Shown here one piece after another: positions 1 to 6,371 of a DNA stretch of 6,445 bases. The stretch spans positions 1-6,445 of the forward strand of contig JALVQM010000108.1 of the NCBI GenBank assembly GCA_027025615.1, in the 5' to 3' direction. The notes below the pieces were generated by a model, which saw only the letters and a list, made by a program, of their open reading frames with translations, made no database searches and was not told where the DNA came from. Source of the stretch: Desulfobacteraceae bacterium (lineage in GTDB: Bacteria; Desulfobacterota; Desulfobacteria; Desulfobacterales; Desulfosarcinaceae). How positions within the stretch are numbered: the first letter of the stretch is position 1; every line of letters starts with the position of its first letter. Made by a program: the position numbers and the translations under genes.

Positions 1-190
1 ACATACCCACCAGCAGGATCACCAGGGCAAAGGTAATATTGAAAGTCAGGAAAAGATCGAGCAGCGCCGGCGGAATGGGAATCACCATCACCATCAGGAT
101 GCACATGGCGGCAAATCCCATGAAAATATCGGTATTGTCGAGAATCTGCGCGAGTTTTCCTGATCCGATTTTTGCCTCTGCTAGCTCCAT
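1..190 (-). CDS. flhA: flagellar export gate protein FlhA, N-terminal part (partial)
   Basis: FlhA is the large export-gate protein that forms a nonameric ring, conducts ions and docks export substrates with chaperones. Only the first 63 of about 690 codons are present; the gene continues beyond the left edge. A short cytoplasmic leader (MELAEAKIGSG) is followed by membrane helix 1 (about 22-40) and the family signature VIPIPPALLDLFLTFNITFA (36-55), which leads into helix 2. The start is firm in that no other start codon lies between the ATG at 190 and an in-frame TGA eight codons upstream, but the ribosome site is weak (a loose GGGA). It lies 189 nt after flhB, apart from the tightly coupled genes upstream. 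Elsewhere flhA is commonly followed by flhF and flhG, which are not visible here. Confidence 0.96.
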   Translation of the reverse strand, partial: MELAEAKIGSGKLAQILDNTDIFMGFAAMCILMVMVIPIPPALLDLFLTFNITFALVILLVGM

Positions 191-379
191 GGCATTCCCA
201 TCTTCTTGTTGTCAGAGTATGCAGCCATTGTTTTTGCACATTCCATGCCTGCTACCGGATTTTGAAAACAGTCTGTCCCGGTTCCACCTAACTATTTGAA
301 CCCACGACAATTATCCATCTGCAAACAGAGACCCCGGATGCCTCTCCTTATTCTGTTGAGTGATATTTTGTCAGGAGCG
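191..379. other. non-coding gap between flhB and flhA
   Basis: These 189 bases are the only sizeable gap in the window; all other junctions overlap or are under 40 nt. I see no supported gene: open frames here are short and lack well-placed ribosome sites and family resemblance. On the minus strand the gap holds a short stem GGTTC/GAACC (302-298 with 284-280) and another, ACCGG/CCGGT (282-278 with 258-254). They share three bases, so they cannot form together. A candidate sigma-54 type promoter lies at 235-250. There is no GC-rich stem followed by a T-run, so I see no intrinsic terminator after flhB. The gap may carry a promoter or leader for flhA. Confidence 0.6.
235..250 (-). promoter_or_regulatory. 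candidate sigma-54 (-24/-12) promoter for flhA
   Basis: On the minus strand the sequence AGGCATGGAATGTGCA has GG at 249-248 and GC at 237-236 with exactly ten bases between them, the spacing required by sigma-54. Against the consensus TGGCACG-N4-TTGCA it matches five of seven and four of five positions. Transcription would begin near 224, about 34 nt before the flhA ATG. Sigma-54 control of flhA is known in Vibrio and Pseudomonas-type flagellar cascades. The match is imperfect and could be chance, and no activator site was recognised. Confidence 0.35.
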
Positions 380-1462
380 TCAAATATTCGCCGTGTCAGG
401 GGATGAAACCTGGCGGAGACGATAGACGTAAGCCAAGACTTCGGCCACCGCGCGGTACAACTCGGCCGGTATGTATTGATCGATTTCGACCATGGCGAAA
501 AGGGCCCGGGCCAGTGGTTTCTGTTCAACCACGGGAACATTGTTTTCCCTGGCCACGGCTTTTATCCGCTCGGCCACATGGCCGGCCCCTTTTGCCACTA
601 CCTGTGGGGCTGGCAATTGGCTATCGTATTTGAGGGCTACGGCCAAATGGGTCGGGTTGGTAATGACCACTGTCGCTTCGGCAGCAGCAGCCATCATTCG
701 GCGCATGGCCATTTCGCGCTGGGCGGAACGAATACGCGACTTTACCGTCGGATCACCTTCCCTTTGTTTGTACTCGTCTTTTACTTCCTGCTTGGTCATC
801 CGCAAATCACGTTCATGTTGCCATCGTTGAAAGACGTAATCGGCAGCCGCCAACACTATGAGCACCAACCCTGTATAAAGGCAGAGCCGGAAGGCGCCCC
901 GGCCTATGAATCGCAGAAATCCACCAACATCGAGCAGCACGAGGGCAGGTACCTGGTCAACGAAAGCTCGCAGTGCCAGTGCTCCCACCGTTCCGATAAT
1001 TATGACCTTGAGGATGGATTTGACCAGTTCGGCCAGGGATCGAATAGAAAAAAGGCGTTTGATTCCGTTGAGGGGGTTCAATTTGTCGAGCTTGGGAGTG
1101 AGGGGCTCGCCGGTAATCAGAAAACCTATCTGGATCACGTTGCCAATGACACCGGCAATGGCAACCGCCAGCATCAGCGGCAGGATCAACGGCACCACGC
1201 TGTAAAAGATGTTCCAAAGCAAGGTGGTGGTGTTACTGGTGTTCAGTTCCAGATTGGCCAGGGCCTGGAACTGCTCGCGGGTAAAGGCCACCAAATTGTC
1301 GAAAAGCCAGCTTCCTCCCCACATGAAGAAGATCAACCCGCTGAACAGGATCATGACCGTTGGGATTTCCCGGGTTAGGGCAACCTGCCCTTTCTTGCGG
1401 GCATCCTGCCTCTTCTTGGGTGTCGCCGGTTCCGTTTTGTCCTGATCATACCCTGCCGACAT
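380..1462 (-). CDS. flhB: flagellar export switch protein FlhB
   Basis: FlhB controls the type III export change from rod/hook to filament substrates. The 360-residue product begins with a hydrophilic segment typical of the family (DKTEPATPKKRQDARKKGQV, 8-27). Four membrane helices follow at roughly 33-53, 85-112, 147-169 and 190-210, then a charged linker (211-260) leading into the cytoplasmic autoprotease domain. The cleavage motif NPTH is intact at 269-272, the same residue numbers as in Salmonella FlhB, so self-cleavage between Asn and Pro is expected. Conserved following segments include LAVALKYD and VPVVEQKPLARALF. AGGGG six bases before the ATG is a good ribosome site. It is about 20 residues shorter than the Salmonella protein (383), mainly at the variable C terminus. 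It is the last gene before the only long non-coding gap. Confidence 0.98.
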   Translation of the reverse strand: MSAGYDQDKTEPATPKKRQDARKKGQVALTREIPTVMILFSGLIFFMWGGSWLFDNLVAFTREQFQALANLELNTSNTTTLLWNIFYSVVPLILPLMLAVAIAGVIGNVIQIGFLITGEPLTPKLDKLNPLNGIKRLFSIRSLAELVKSILKVIIIGTVGALALRAFVDQVPALVLLDVGGFLRFIGRGAFRLCLYTGLVLIVLAAADYVFQRWQHERDLRMTKQEVKDEYKQREGDPTVKSRIRSAQREMAMRRMMAAAAEATVVITNPTHLAVALKYDSQLPAPQVVAKGAGHVAERIKAVARENNVPVVEQKPLARALFAMVEIDQYIPAELYRAVAEVLAYVYRLRQVSSPDTANI

Positions 1463-1483
1463 CTTTTACCCCTGGCCAGGTGG

Positions 1484-2260
1484 TCAAAATAGCCCCAATA
1501 AATTCAACATGGTCTGTCCAACTTTACCGAACAGGTCCTTCATGTAAGTCGCCCAAAAGGGAAGGCTCAATCCCAGAAAGATGATACCGACAGCTATTTG
1601 CAAGGGCATCGCCACTATGAATACCTGCATCTGGGGCACCGTGCGTGCCATCAGTCCAAGGGCCACGTGCGTAAGGATCAGGGCTGCGATAACCGGGGCT
1701 CCGACTTTTAGCGCGATGATAAACATGGCTGAAGCGGCTTCGAGCATCGGTTTGGCCAGACCGGGTTCAAACCCCAGCTGCATCGGCGCAACTACCTGGA
1801 AACTGTCCACCAGGGCCTTGAAGAACCAGTAGTGCATGTCGGTCACCAGGAAAATCAGGAGAGCAAAAAGGTTTAAAAACTGGGCCAGGATCGGTATTTG
1901 AAGGCTCGAGGCCGGGTCGACCACGTTGGCAATCGCAAAACCCATCTGGAAACCGGCGAGCTGTCCAGCAAGCTGGAAACCGGTAAAAATCAGCTTGACT
2001 ATGAACCCGATCGCCAGACCGAAAACCACTTCGCCGGCGACGGCTAGAAAAAGGCCTATCACAGAGGTGGGGAAAGATACCAAGGTAACCCGGGCCTGAC
2101 CGAAAACCATGATACTGACCGCCACTGCCAGACCGGCCTTGAAAATCACAGGCACGCTGCGAGATTCCAGAAAGGGGATGGCGAATAAAATAGCGGCCAC
2201 CCTGGCAAGCACCATCAGGAAGGCTTGCAAGTCCCGGAGGGCAAAACTCAGCGTCAGCAT
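1484..2260 (-). CDS. fliR: flagellar type III export gate protein FliR
   Basis: FliR is the single-copy subunit that completes the helical FliPQR export gate and contacts FlhB. The 258-residue product is almost wholly hydrophobic, with about six membrane-like segments. Conserved blocks include FTGFQLAGQLAGFQMGFAIA (92-111), NVVDP (112-116), a histidine-containing DMHYWFFKAL segment (141-150), and MARTVPQMQVFIVAMPLQIA (204-223), where RTVPQM is a FliR hallmark. The length is typical. The AGGAG upstream of the ATG has a 12-base spacer, longer than is usual, so initiation may be modest or partly coupled to fliQ. The stop is followed 21 nt later by flhB. Confidence 0.97.
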   Translation of the reverse strand: MLTLSFALRDLQAFLMVLARVAAILFAIPFLESRSVPVIFKAGLAVAVSIMVFGQARVTLVSFPTSVIGLFLAVAGEVVFGLAIGFIVKLIFTGFQLAGQLAGFQMGFAIANVVDPASSLQIPILAQFLNLFALLIFLVTDMHYWFFKALVDSFQVVAPMQLGFEPGLAKPMLEAASAMFIIALKVGAPVIAALILTHVALGLMARTVPQMQVFIVAMPLQIAVGIIFLGLSLPFWATYMKDLFGKVGQTMLNLLGLF

Positions 2261-2287
2261 GGTACTTTTTTACTCCTGGACCCGGCT

Positions 2288-2557
2288 TCAGTGGACGTAA
2301 AGGGTCATGTTGACGAAGAGCTTCTCGGTAAAGGCCGTTATCAGTTTCAGCATCCAAGGGAAGAAAACCAATACCGCCACCGCCACGGCCAACATCTTGG
2401 GGACAAAGACCAATGTCATTTCATTGATCTGGGTGGCTGCCTGGAAAAGGCTGACCAGGATACCTACCACCAGCCCCACCACCAAAATCGGCCCGGCCAG
2501 GTAAATGGTGGTCTTGATTGCTTCCAGGAAGATTCCAATCACAAATTCGGGCGTCAT
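2288..2557 (-). CDS. fliQ: flagellar type III export gate protein FliQ
   Basis: FliQ is a small helical-hairpin subunit; four copies wrap the FliP/FliR core of the export channel. The 89-residue product is the standard family length. It starts MTPEFVIGIFLEAIKTTIYL, has a first membrane helix at about 15-38, the conserved cytoplasmic turn QAATQINEMTLVFVPKM (39-55), and a second helix at about 55-75. The frame stays open for 16 more codons upstream, to 2605, but those residues do not resemble FliQ and the strong AGGAGG site sits just before 2557. It lies 16 nt after fliP and 27 nt before fliR. Confidence 0.97.
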   Translation of the reverse strand: MTPEFVIGIFLEAIKTTIYLAGPILVVGLVVGILVSLFQAATQINEMTLVFVPKMLAVAVAVLVFFPWMLKLITAFTEKLFVNMTLYVH

Positions 2558-2560
2558 GAC

Positions 2561-2570
2561 ACCTCCTCCT
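2561..2570 (-). promoter_or_regulatory. strong ribosome binding site that decides the fliQ start
   Basis: AGGAGGAGGT, a doubled Shine-Dalgarno core, ends three bases before the ATG at 2557. It fixes the fliQ start there rather than at an in-frame upstream start at 2605. That earlier start would add 16 atypical residues and overlap the end of fliP. The site fills the 16-nt space between fliP and fliQ. Confidence 0.85.
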
Positions 2571-2573
2571 GCA

Positions 2574-3341
2574 TCAACCCGTGAATCCTTTGACAAGTGA
2601 ACCAACGATCAGGTACCAACCGTCGGCCAGGACGAAAATCATCAATTTGAATGGAAGGGAAACCATCACCGGCGGAAGCATCATCATGCCCATGGACAAC
2701 AGGACGCTGGCAACCACCATGTCAATGATCAGAAACGGCAGGTAAAGTAAAAAGCCGATTTGGAAGGCCGTCTTCAGTTCGCTGATGACAAAGGCCGGAA
2801 TGAGGATATGATTGGGTACCGCATCCATGTTCTCCGGCCGCGGAAACTTGGCAACCTCTATCATCAAGGCCAGGTCCTTTTCCCTGGTTTGACGGATCAT
2901 GAACTTGCGTACGGGCTCCATGGCTGCCTTGAAGGCTTCTGCCGAACTAATCCGGCGTTCCAGGTACGGTTGAAGTGCCTGCTGATTGGCTTTCTGCCAT
3001 ACCGGAGCCATTATGAAGAAAGTCAGAAAAAGCGACAGGCCGATGATGATTTGGTTTGGCGGCAACTGTTGAGAACCCAGGGCCTGGCGTAAGAGCGACA
3101 GCACGATCGTTATCCTGGTAAACGATGTCAGCATTATCAGGATCGCCGGGGCCAGTGAAAGGACCGTTAGTAATACAAAAATCTGCATCACGACGCTGAC
3201 CTGGTCCGGATCAGATCCTTTTTCAAGATCCAGGCTGATGAACGCCGGAGGAGCGGCAGCCCGGGCCGGGGCCACCACAAACATCAGGCAAATCAATGTC
3301 AAACAGGCTACTATTATGACTGCCGGCGAAAATCTCATCAT
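2574..3341 (-). CDS. fliP: flagellar type III export gate protein FliP
   Basis: FliP forms the pentameric core of the FliP5Q4R1 export channel in the membrane at the base of the flagellum. The 255-residue product starts with a probable cleavable signal peptide (1 to about 28, cut near ARA-AA), as known for FliP. Family signatures are present: LTSFTRITIVLSLLRQALG (71-89), QQLPPNQIIIGLSLFLTFFI (91-110), and a C-terminal membrane pair that includes GFLLYLPFLIIDM. The run MMM at 219-221, followed by LPPVMVSLPFKL, corresponds to the methionine-rich loop described as the gasket that seals the closed channel. The length is normal. The gene opens with two consecutive ATG codons. The first (3341) overlaps the fliO stop as ATGA, while the second would give better spacing from the AGGTG ribosome site, so either could be used. 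Confidence 0.98.
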   Translation of the reverse strand: MMRFSPAVIIVACLTLICLMFVVAPARAAAPPAFISLDLEKGSDPDQVSVVMQIFVLLTVLSLAPAILIMLTSFTRITIVLSLLRQALGSQQLPPNQIIIGLSLFLTFFIMAPVWQKANQQALQPYLERRISSAEAFKAAMEPVRKFMIRQTREKDLALMIEVAKFPRPENMDAVPNHILIPAFVISELKTAFQIGFLLYLPFLIIDMVVASVLLSMGMMMLPPVMVSLPFKLMIFVLADGWYLIVGSLVKGFTG

Positions 3342-3745
3342 CGCACCTGCATATCGTCCGGGCGGCTGAATTCTTCAATCCCTGGGGCCGGGTCTCCCTG
3401 CTTGAGGAACTTTTTCAGCTGTTTGCCAAAACAGTTCGTTTTGTTTGGAGCCTGGTTTTCGAGCTTGGCTATCTGTTGACTGTCCTTGATCGTATCCAGC
3501 AACTGTATCCTTTCGGTCCCGATGGCTACAACCAGGACCCTGTCTGCGATTTTGACCAGGGCGATAGATTTTTTCATCCCCAGGGGGATTGCACCAAGCA
3601 TTTTAAGATTCATGTTGGAAACCAGGCCCTGGCCTAACCTTCCAGCCTTCATCCAGCGGCTCAGCAGCAGAACAATACCAATCACCACTGCCAGGGAGGC
3701 CAACATCTTGATCAAGGAAAAACCCAAATCCGGTACGGGATTCAT
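3338..3745 (-). CDS. fliO: flagellar biosynthetic protein FliO
   Basis: FliO is a small membrane protein that helps assemble the FliP ring of the flagellar type III export gate and is not part of the final core. The 135-residue product has one transmembrane helix at about 9-30, then a cytoplasmic region with the family pattern LGAIPLGMKKSIALVKIADR (50-69) followed by VLVVAIGTERIQLLDTI. The C-terminal third is polar and variable, as usual for FliO. A GGAG eight bases before the ATG lies within fliN. It overlaps fliN by ATGA at the start and fliP by ATGA at the end. FliO is the least conserved export gene, so the call rests on topology, the conserved core and position between fliN and fliP, which agree well. 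Confidence 0.92.
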   Translation of the reverse strand: MNPVPDLGFSLIKMLASLAVVIGIVLLLSRWMKAGRLGQGLVSNMNLKMLGAIPLGMKKSIALVKIADRVLVVAIGTERIQLLDTIKDSQQIAKLENQAPNKTNCFGKQLKKFLKQGDPAPGIEEFSRPDDMQVR

Positions 3746-4155
3746 TTCAGTTGCTCCAGTCGTTTTACCGTGCTTATGACCTCTGTCAGGCGGATACCGT
3801 ATTTATCGTTTACCACCACCACGTCGCCCTTGGCTATGAGGCGGTTATTGGCCAGGATTTCCAGGGTTTCTCCGGCCGCCTTGGACAGTTCGATGATTGA
3901 TCCCTGCCCCAGCTTAAGCAGATCGTTGATCAACATTTTGGTCCGGCCGAGCTCAACCGTGATTTCAAGTGGTATGTCCAGAATAAAATCAAGGTCCCTT
4001 TCAGGTTGGGTTGCGCCTTTGCCCTCCAGGTTGTTGAAAGCAAACTCTTTGTCTCCTGTCCCCTGGCCGGCTTCTGGTTCTTGCGAAGTGTCATCCTGTC
4101 CGCTTTGGCCGGAATCTTTTTCTGAAGCTTCAACCATCCTGTCTTCGGTCGACAT
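3742..4155 (-). CDS. fliN: flagellar motor switch protein FliN
   Basis: FliN is the C-ring base subunit, which forms rings with the FliM C-terminal domain and helps dock the export ATPase complex. The 137-residue product has two parts. Residues 1 to about 50 are rich in E, D, Q, S and G with no hydrophobic core, so they are probably disordered. Residues 56-130 form one SpoA domain, with the typical IPLEITVELGRTKM and GSIIELSKAAGE segments and an LIAKGDVVVVNDKYGIRLTE core. The gene starts 2 nt after the fliM stop, with GGAG seven bases upstream of the ATG lying in the fliM coding end. Its stop overlaps the fliO start in ATGA. The disordered leader is longer than in short FliN proteins but falls within the variation of the family. 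Confidence 0.97.
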   Translation of the reverse strand: MSTEDRMVEASEKDSGQSGQDDTSQEPEAGQGTGDKEFAFNNLEGKGATQPERDLDFILDIPLEITVELGRTKMLINDLLKLGQGSIIELSKAAGETLEILANNRLIAKGDVVVVNDKYGIRLTEVISTVKRLEQLK

Positions 4156-4157
4156 CT

Positions 4158-5141
4158 CTATTCTCCATCGTTGTTGTGAATGAGTCCAGTGATTTTGACG
4201 GCCCGGCTGCCGTTGATAACTCCCGGCATACCGATGTACTTGGGAACCTTCTCGACGTTAATCAGGACAGGCTCTTTAGGTCCGGTGGGTAGCTTGACCA
4301 CGTCTCCCACCTCGAGCTCGAGGATATCCCTGATGGAACAAGTTGTTCTACCCAGTTCGGCAACAAGATTGAGACTGGTATCCTTTAGTAACTTTGTCAA
4401 TTGGTTGCGAAAAACGTGGGCACGATCTTTTTCCCTCAGATAACGCGAAGAAAGTCTGTCCTTTATCGGTTCAAGCATCAGATACGGGGTGCAGACATGA
4501 ATATTGCCGTTGAATTGCTCCCCGCTGATCTCAAATACGAAAGTAAGCACCAAATCGCTGGGCCCCACCAGGTTGACGAATTCCGGCTTGGTCTCGGTCT
4601 TCTTGATTTTGATTTTTACCGCGTAGGCAACTTTCCAGGCCAGTTCCAGATCATGAAGTACGATTTGGTAGATCTTGCCCAGCATATGCTTTTCTATCTC
4701 TGTAAATTCTCTTATTTTGGGCAGTGGTTTTCCCTCTCCCCCGAACATGCAGTCGATCATTGAGAATCCAAGCTTGGGCTCCAGGGCCATAAGGGCAGAA
4801 CCTATCAGTGGTTCCATGGAATAGATTGCAAACCCTGTCGGATTGGCAAAAGCCTGGAGAAATTCACCAAACTTCACTATTTCCTTGGATGCCAATTTTA
4901 CCCCGATGGTGCGTTGCAATGAAGACGACAGTGATGAATTCAAGATATTTACGAATTTGTCGTATACTTCATCGAGGGCATCGAACTGATCCCGGAGGGT
5001 CAGGGCCTGGGCGGTAAGGTCGTAGGTCTTTACTTCATAGCTTTCCTGCTTCTCGCCCTCTTCATCGAGATCGACTTCTCCCCTGTCCATTGCGTTGAGC
5101 AGGGCATCGATTTCTTCTTGTGATAGAATTTGCTCGGCCAT
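4158..5141 (-). CDS. fliM: flagellar motor switch protein FliM
   Basis: FliM is the middle component of the C-ring. It receives phosphorylated CheY and links FliG to FliN. The 327-residue product begins with the conserved CheY-P-binding segment ILSQEEIDALL (5-15), followed by an acidic linker (22-30). The middle domain, of the CheC/CheX-like fold, spans about 38-230 and carries a GGEG motif (134-137), equivalent to the GGxG loop that contacts FliG. A C-terminal SpoA domain at about 255-322 (from SLNLVAELG) pairs with FliN. The conserved YDF-type segment appears here as YDLTAQ (40-45), close to the form in gamma- and deltaproteobacteria. The length matches the family. The start lies 12 nt after the fliL stop, with AGGTCGGA as a plausible ribosome site, and the stop lies 2 nt before fliN. 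An intact CheY-binding segment implies that the motor is under chemotaxis control. Confidence 0.97.
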   Translation of the reverse strand: MAEQILSQEEIDALLNAMDRGEVDLDEEGEKQESYEVKTYDLTAQALTLRDQFDALDEVYDKFVNILNSSLSSSLQRTIGVKLASKEIVKFGEFLQAFANPTGFAIYSMEPLIGSALMALEPKLGFSMIDCMFGGEGKPLPKIREFTEIEKHMLGKIYQIVLHDLELAWKVAYAVKIKIKKTETKPEFVNLVGPSDLVLTFVFEISGEQFNGNIHVCTPYLMLEPIKDRLSSRYLREKDRAHVFRNQLTKLLKDTSLNLVAELGRTTCSIRDILELEVGDVVKLPTGPKEPVLINVEKVPKYIGMPGVINGSRAVKITGLIHNNDGE

Positions 5142-5153
5142 CTTGGTTCCGAC

Positions 5154-5621
5154 CTACTGGACAACAAATTCGGTAAAGTATATGTTTTTCACACTTCCTG
5201 TGCTTAACATTTCATTTATCTTGGCCATGATTTGGTTGCGAAGTGCTATCTTGCCCTCTGTGGTACTGATTTCGGCATAGGTCTTGGAGGGTAGAATCAT
5301 CAGGATGCCGTCCCTGATCATGGCCATTCGTTTTTCGATCTCGGCCACGGTCTCCGGCGACGACAATTCAAGCTCCATTGTCACCCGTAAATACCGCTTT
5401 CCACCTTTATCGGCCAGGTTGACAATCATGGTGTCAAGTTTAAAGAGGGGACCGAAGGTATCTTCCTCAACGGTTTTTTCTTCCTCTGCAGGCTCGGCTG
5501 CGGTCTGGACCTGGGCTACCGCCGCCGACATTTTGTTCCACATCAGGAAGAACCCGGCACCCATAATTCCCATGAGCAGCACAACCACGGCCAAAATAAT
5601 TATCAACATTTTACTAGACAT
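5154..5621 (-). CDS. fliL: flagellar basal body-associated protein FliL
   Basis: FliL is a single-pass inner-membrane protein. Its periplasmic domain associates with the stator, and in studied species it supports torque and swarming. The 155-residue product has a very short cytoplasmic start, a transmembrane helix at about 5-27, and an acidic linker (residues 41-54, rich in A and E). The FliL domain follows, with GPLFKLDTMIVNLAD (57-71), KRYLRVTMELEL (75-86) and a C-terminal stretch ending YFTEFVVQ, all typical of the family. The length is normal. The start at 5621 has a strong GGGAGG seven bases upstream. The gene lies 39 nt after motB and 12 nt before fliM, and this position between stator and switch genes is a common arrangement. 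Confidence 0.96.
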   Translation of the reverse strand: MSSKMLIIILAVVVLLMGIMGAGFFLMWNKMSAAVAQVQTAAEPAEEEKTVEEDTFGPLFKLDTMIVNLADKGGKRYLRVTMELELSSPETVAEIEKRMAMIRDGILMILPSKTYAEISTTEGKIALRNQIMAKINEMLSTGSVKNIYFTEFVVQ

Positions 5622-5660
5622 GTCATAGCCTCCCTCTTGTATATTGTCCTGCCTCTTGAC

Positions 5661-6371
5661 TCAAAGAGTTGGACTGAGCACTATCTCGACTCTCCTGTTC
5701 CTGGCACGTCCGGACTTTGAAGAGTTTGGCGCCACAGGCTTGACGGCGCCGTACCCTGCGGCAGACAACCTGCTAGGTTCAATACCTTTTTTTATCAGAT
5801 ACTTGACAACGTTTACCGCCCTAGCCGTCGATAGTTCCCAGTTGGAGGGGAATTTCCGGGTGGCAATGGGCAAATTATCGGTATGTCCCTCAATCCGGAC
5901 ATAGAGATTGGTCTGTTTCAGCATTGAGCAAATCCTGTCCAGCATCTTCCTGCCGGCCGCGGTCAAGCCGGCGCTGGCCGCCGGAAACATCAAATCATCT
6001 TCCAGAGTTATCTTGATACCCTTTTGGGTCAGCTGGACCTTTTCACCCAGTTTCTCTCTGATGGTTTGGTAGTAGCGTACAAGTTTCTCCTGATCGGCCT
6101 CGATGGCGATTTTTTCGCTGCGCTGGAGATTCACATCGTCATTCCACTCCAGCTGCCGGACCACACCCACATCGACGTGAGAGCCTTCTTTCAATACACC
6201 TATGGCGCTCTGTAGGGCGTTTTGGAAATGTTTTACTCTTTTGACATCCAGAGTCCCCATTGTGAAAAGCAGCACGAAAAAGACCATCAACAAGGTGATC
6301 ATGTCGTTGAAGGTGGTAAGCCAGTGCTGGCCTTTTTCCCGGTTTTCAATGTTATGACCTAATTTACGCAT
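5661..6371 (-). CDS. motB: flagellar motor stator protein MotB
   Basis: This is the stator B subunit, which anchors the ion-driven MotA/MotB complex to peptidoglycan. The chosen start gives 236 residues. Residues about 20-38 form the single transmembrane helix in the family context WLTTFNDMITLLMVFFVLLF. Asp23 stands where the universally conserved ion-binding aspartate (Asp32 of E. coli MotB) lies. A plug/linker region follows, then a C-terminal OmpA-like domain with GHTDN (162-166), NWELSTARA (177-185) and RARNRRVEIVL near the end. The length is slightly below that of many MotB proteins (250-310). Start choice: the ATG at 6371 has an AAGG at good spacing and overlaps the previous gene's stop by 8 nt. 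Starts at 6386 or 6410 (TTG) would add 5 or 13 residues. The upstream gene encodes a second protein of the same family, so which of the two is the principal MotB is unclear. Whether it uses H+ or Na+ cannot be read from this sequence. Confidence 0.93.
   Translation of the reverse strand: MRKLGHNIENREKGQHWLTTFNDMITLLMVFFVLLFTMGTLDVKRVKHFQNALQSAIGVLKEGSHVDVGVVRQLEWNDDVNLQRSEKIAIEADQEKLVRYYQTIREKLGEKVQLTQKGIKITLEDDLMFPAASAGLTAAGRKMLDRICSMLKQTNLYVRIEGHTDNLPIATRKFPSNWELSTARAVNVVKYLIKKGIEPSRLSAAGYGAVKPVAPNSSKSGRARNRRVEIVLSPTL

Noticed and set aside
287..303. GTGGGTTCAAATAG resembling a tRNA T-loop
   Set aside because: The flanks do not pair into a T-stem, and no acceptor, D or anticodon arms can be drawn around it.
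300..379. Possible sigma-70 or sigma-28 elements (CTGACA near 374-369, GATAAT near 313-308) and a purine-rich AAGGAGAGG in the gap
   Set aside because: The hexamers do not have suitably placed partners, sigma-28 -35 similarity is absent, and no ATG, GTG or TTG follows the purine-rich stretch at usable spacing.
292..540. An open frame in the minus strand that covers the end of flhB and part of the gap, ending MDNCRGFK
   Set aside because: Most of it lies inside the flhB coding region in a different frame. The part in the gap has no ribosome site or family resemblance.
476..1378. A 300-codon open frame on the plus strand opposite flhB
   Set aside because: It is antisense to an unmistakable FlhB. 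Its translation is rich in H, Q and G without recognisable domains, and it has no convincing ribosome site.
1767..2357. A 196-codon open frame on the minus strand that overlaps fliR and fliQ in another frame
   Set aside because: It is rich in P, G and R with no membrane pattern. The frames it overlaps are clear FliR and FliQ, so it is a shadow of high-GC third positions.
5622..5660. Imperfect repeat CAAGAGG(C/G)AGG in the motB-fliL spacer
   Set aside because: It is only 11 bases long; the second copy is simply the fliL ribosome site and the first is probably chance.
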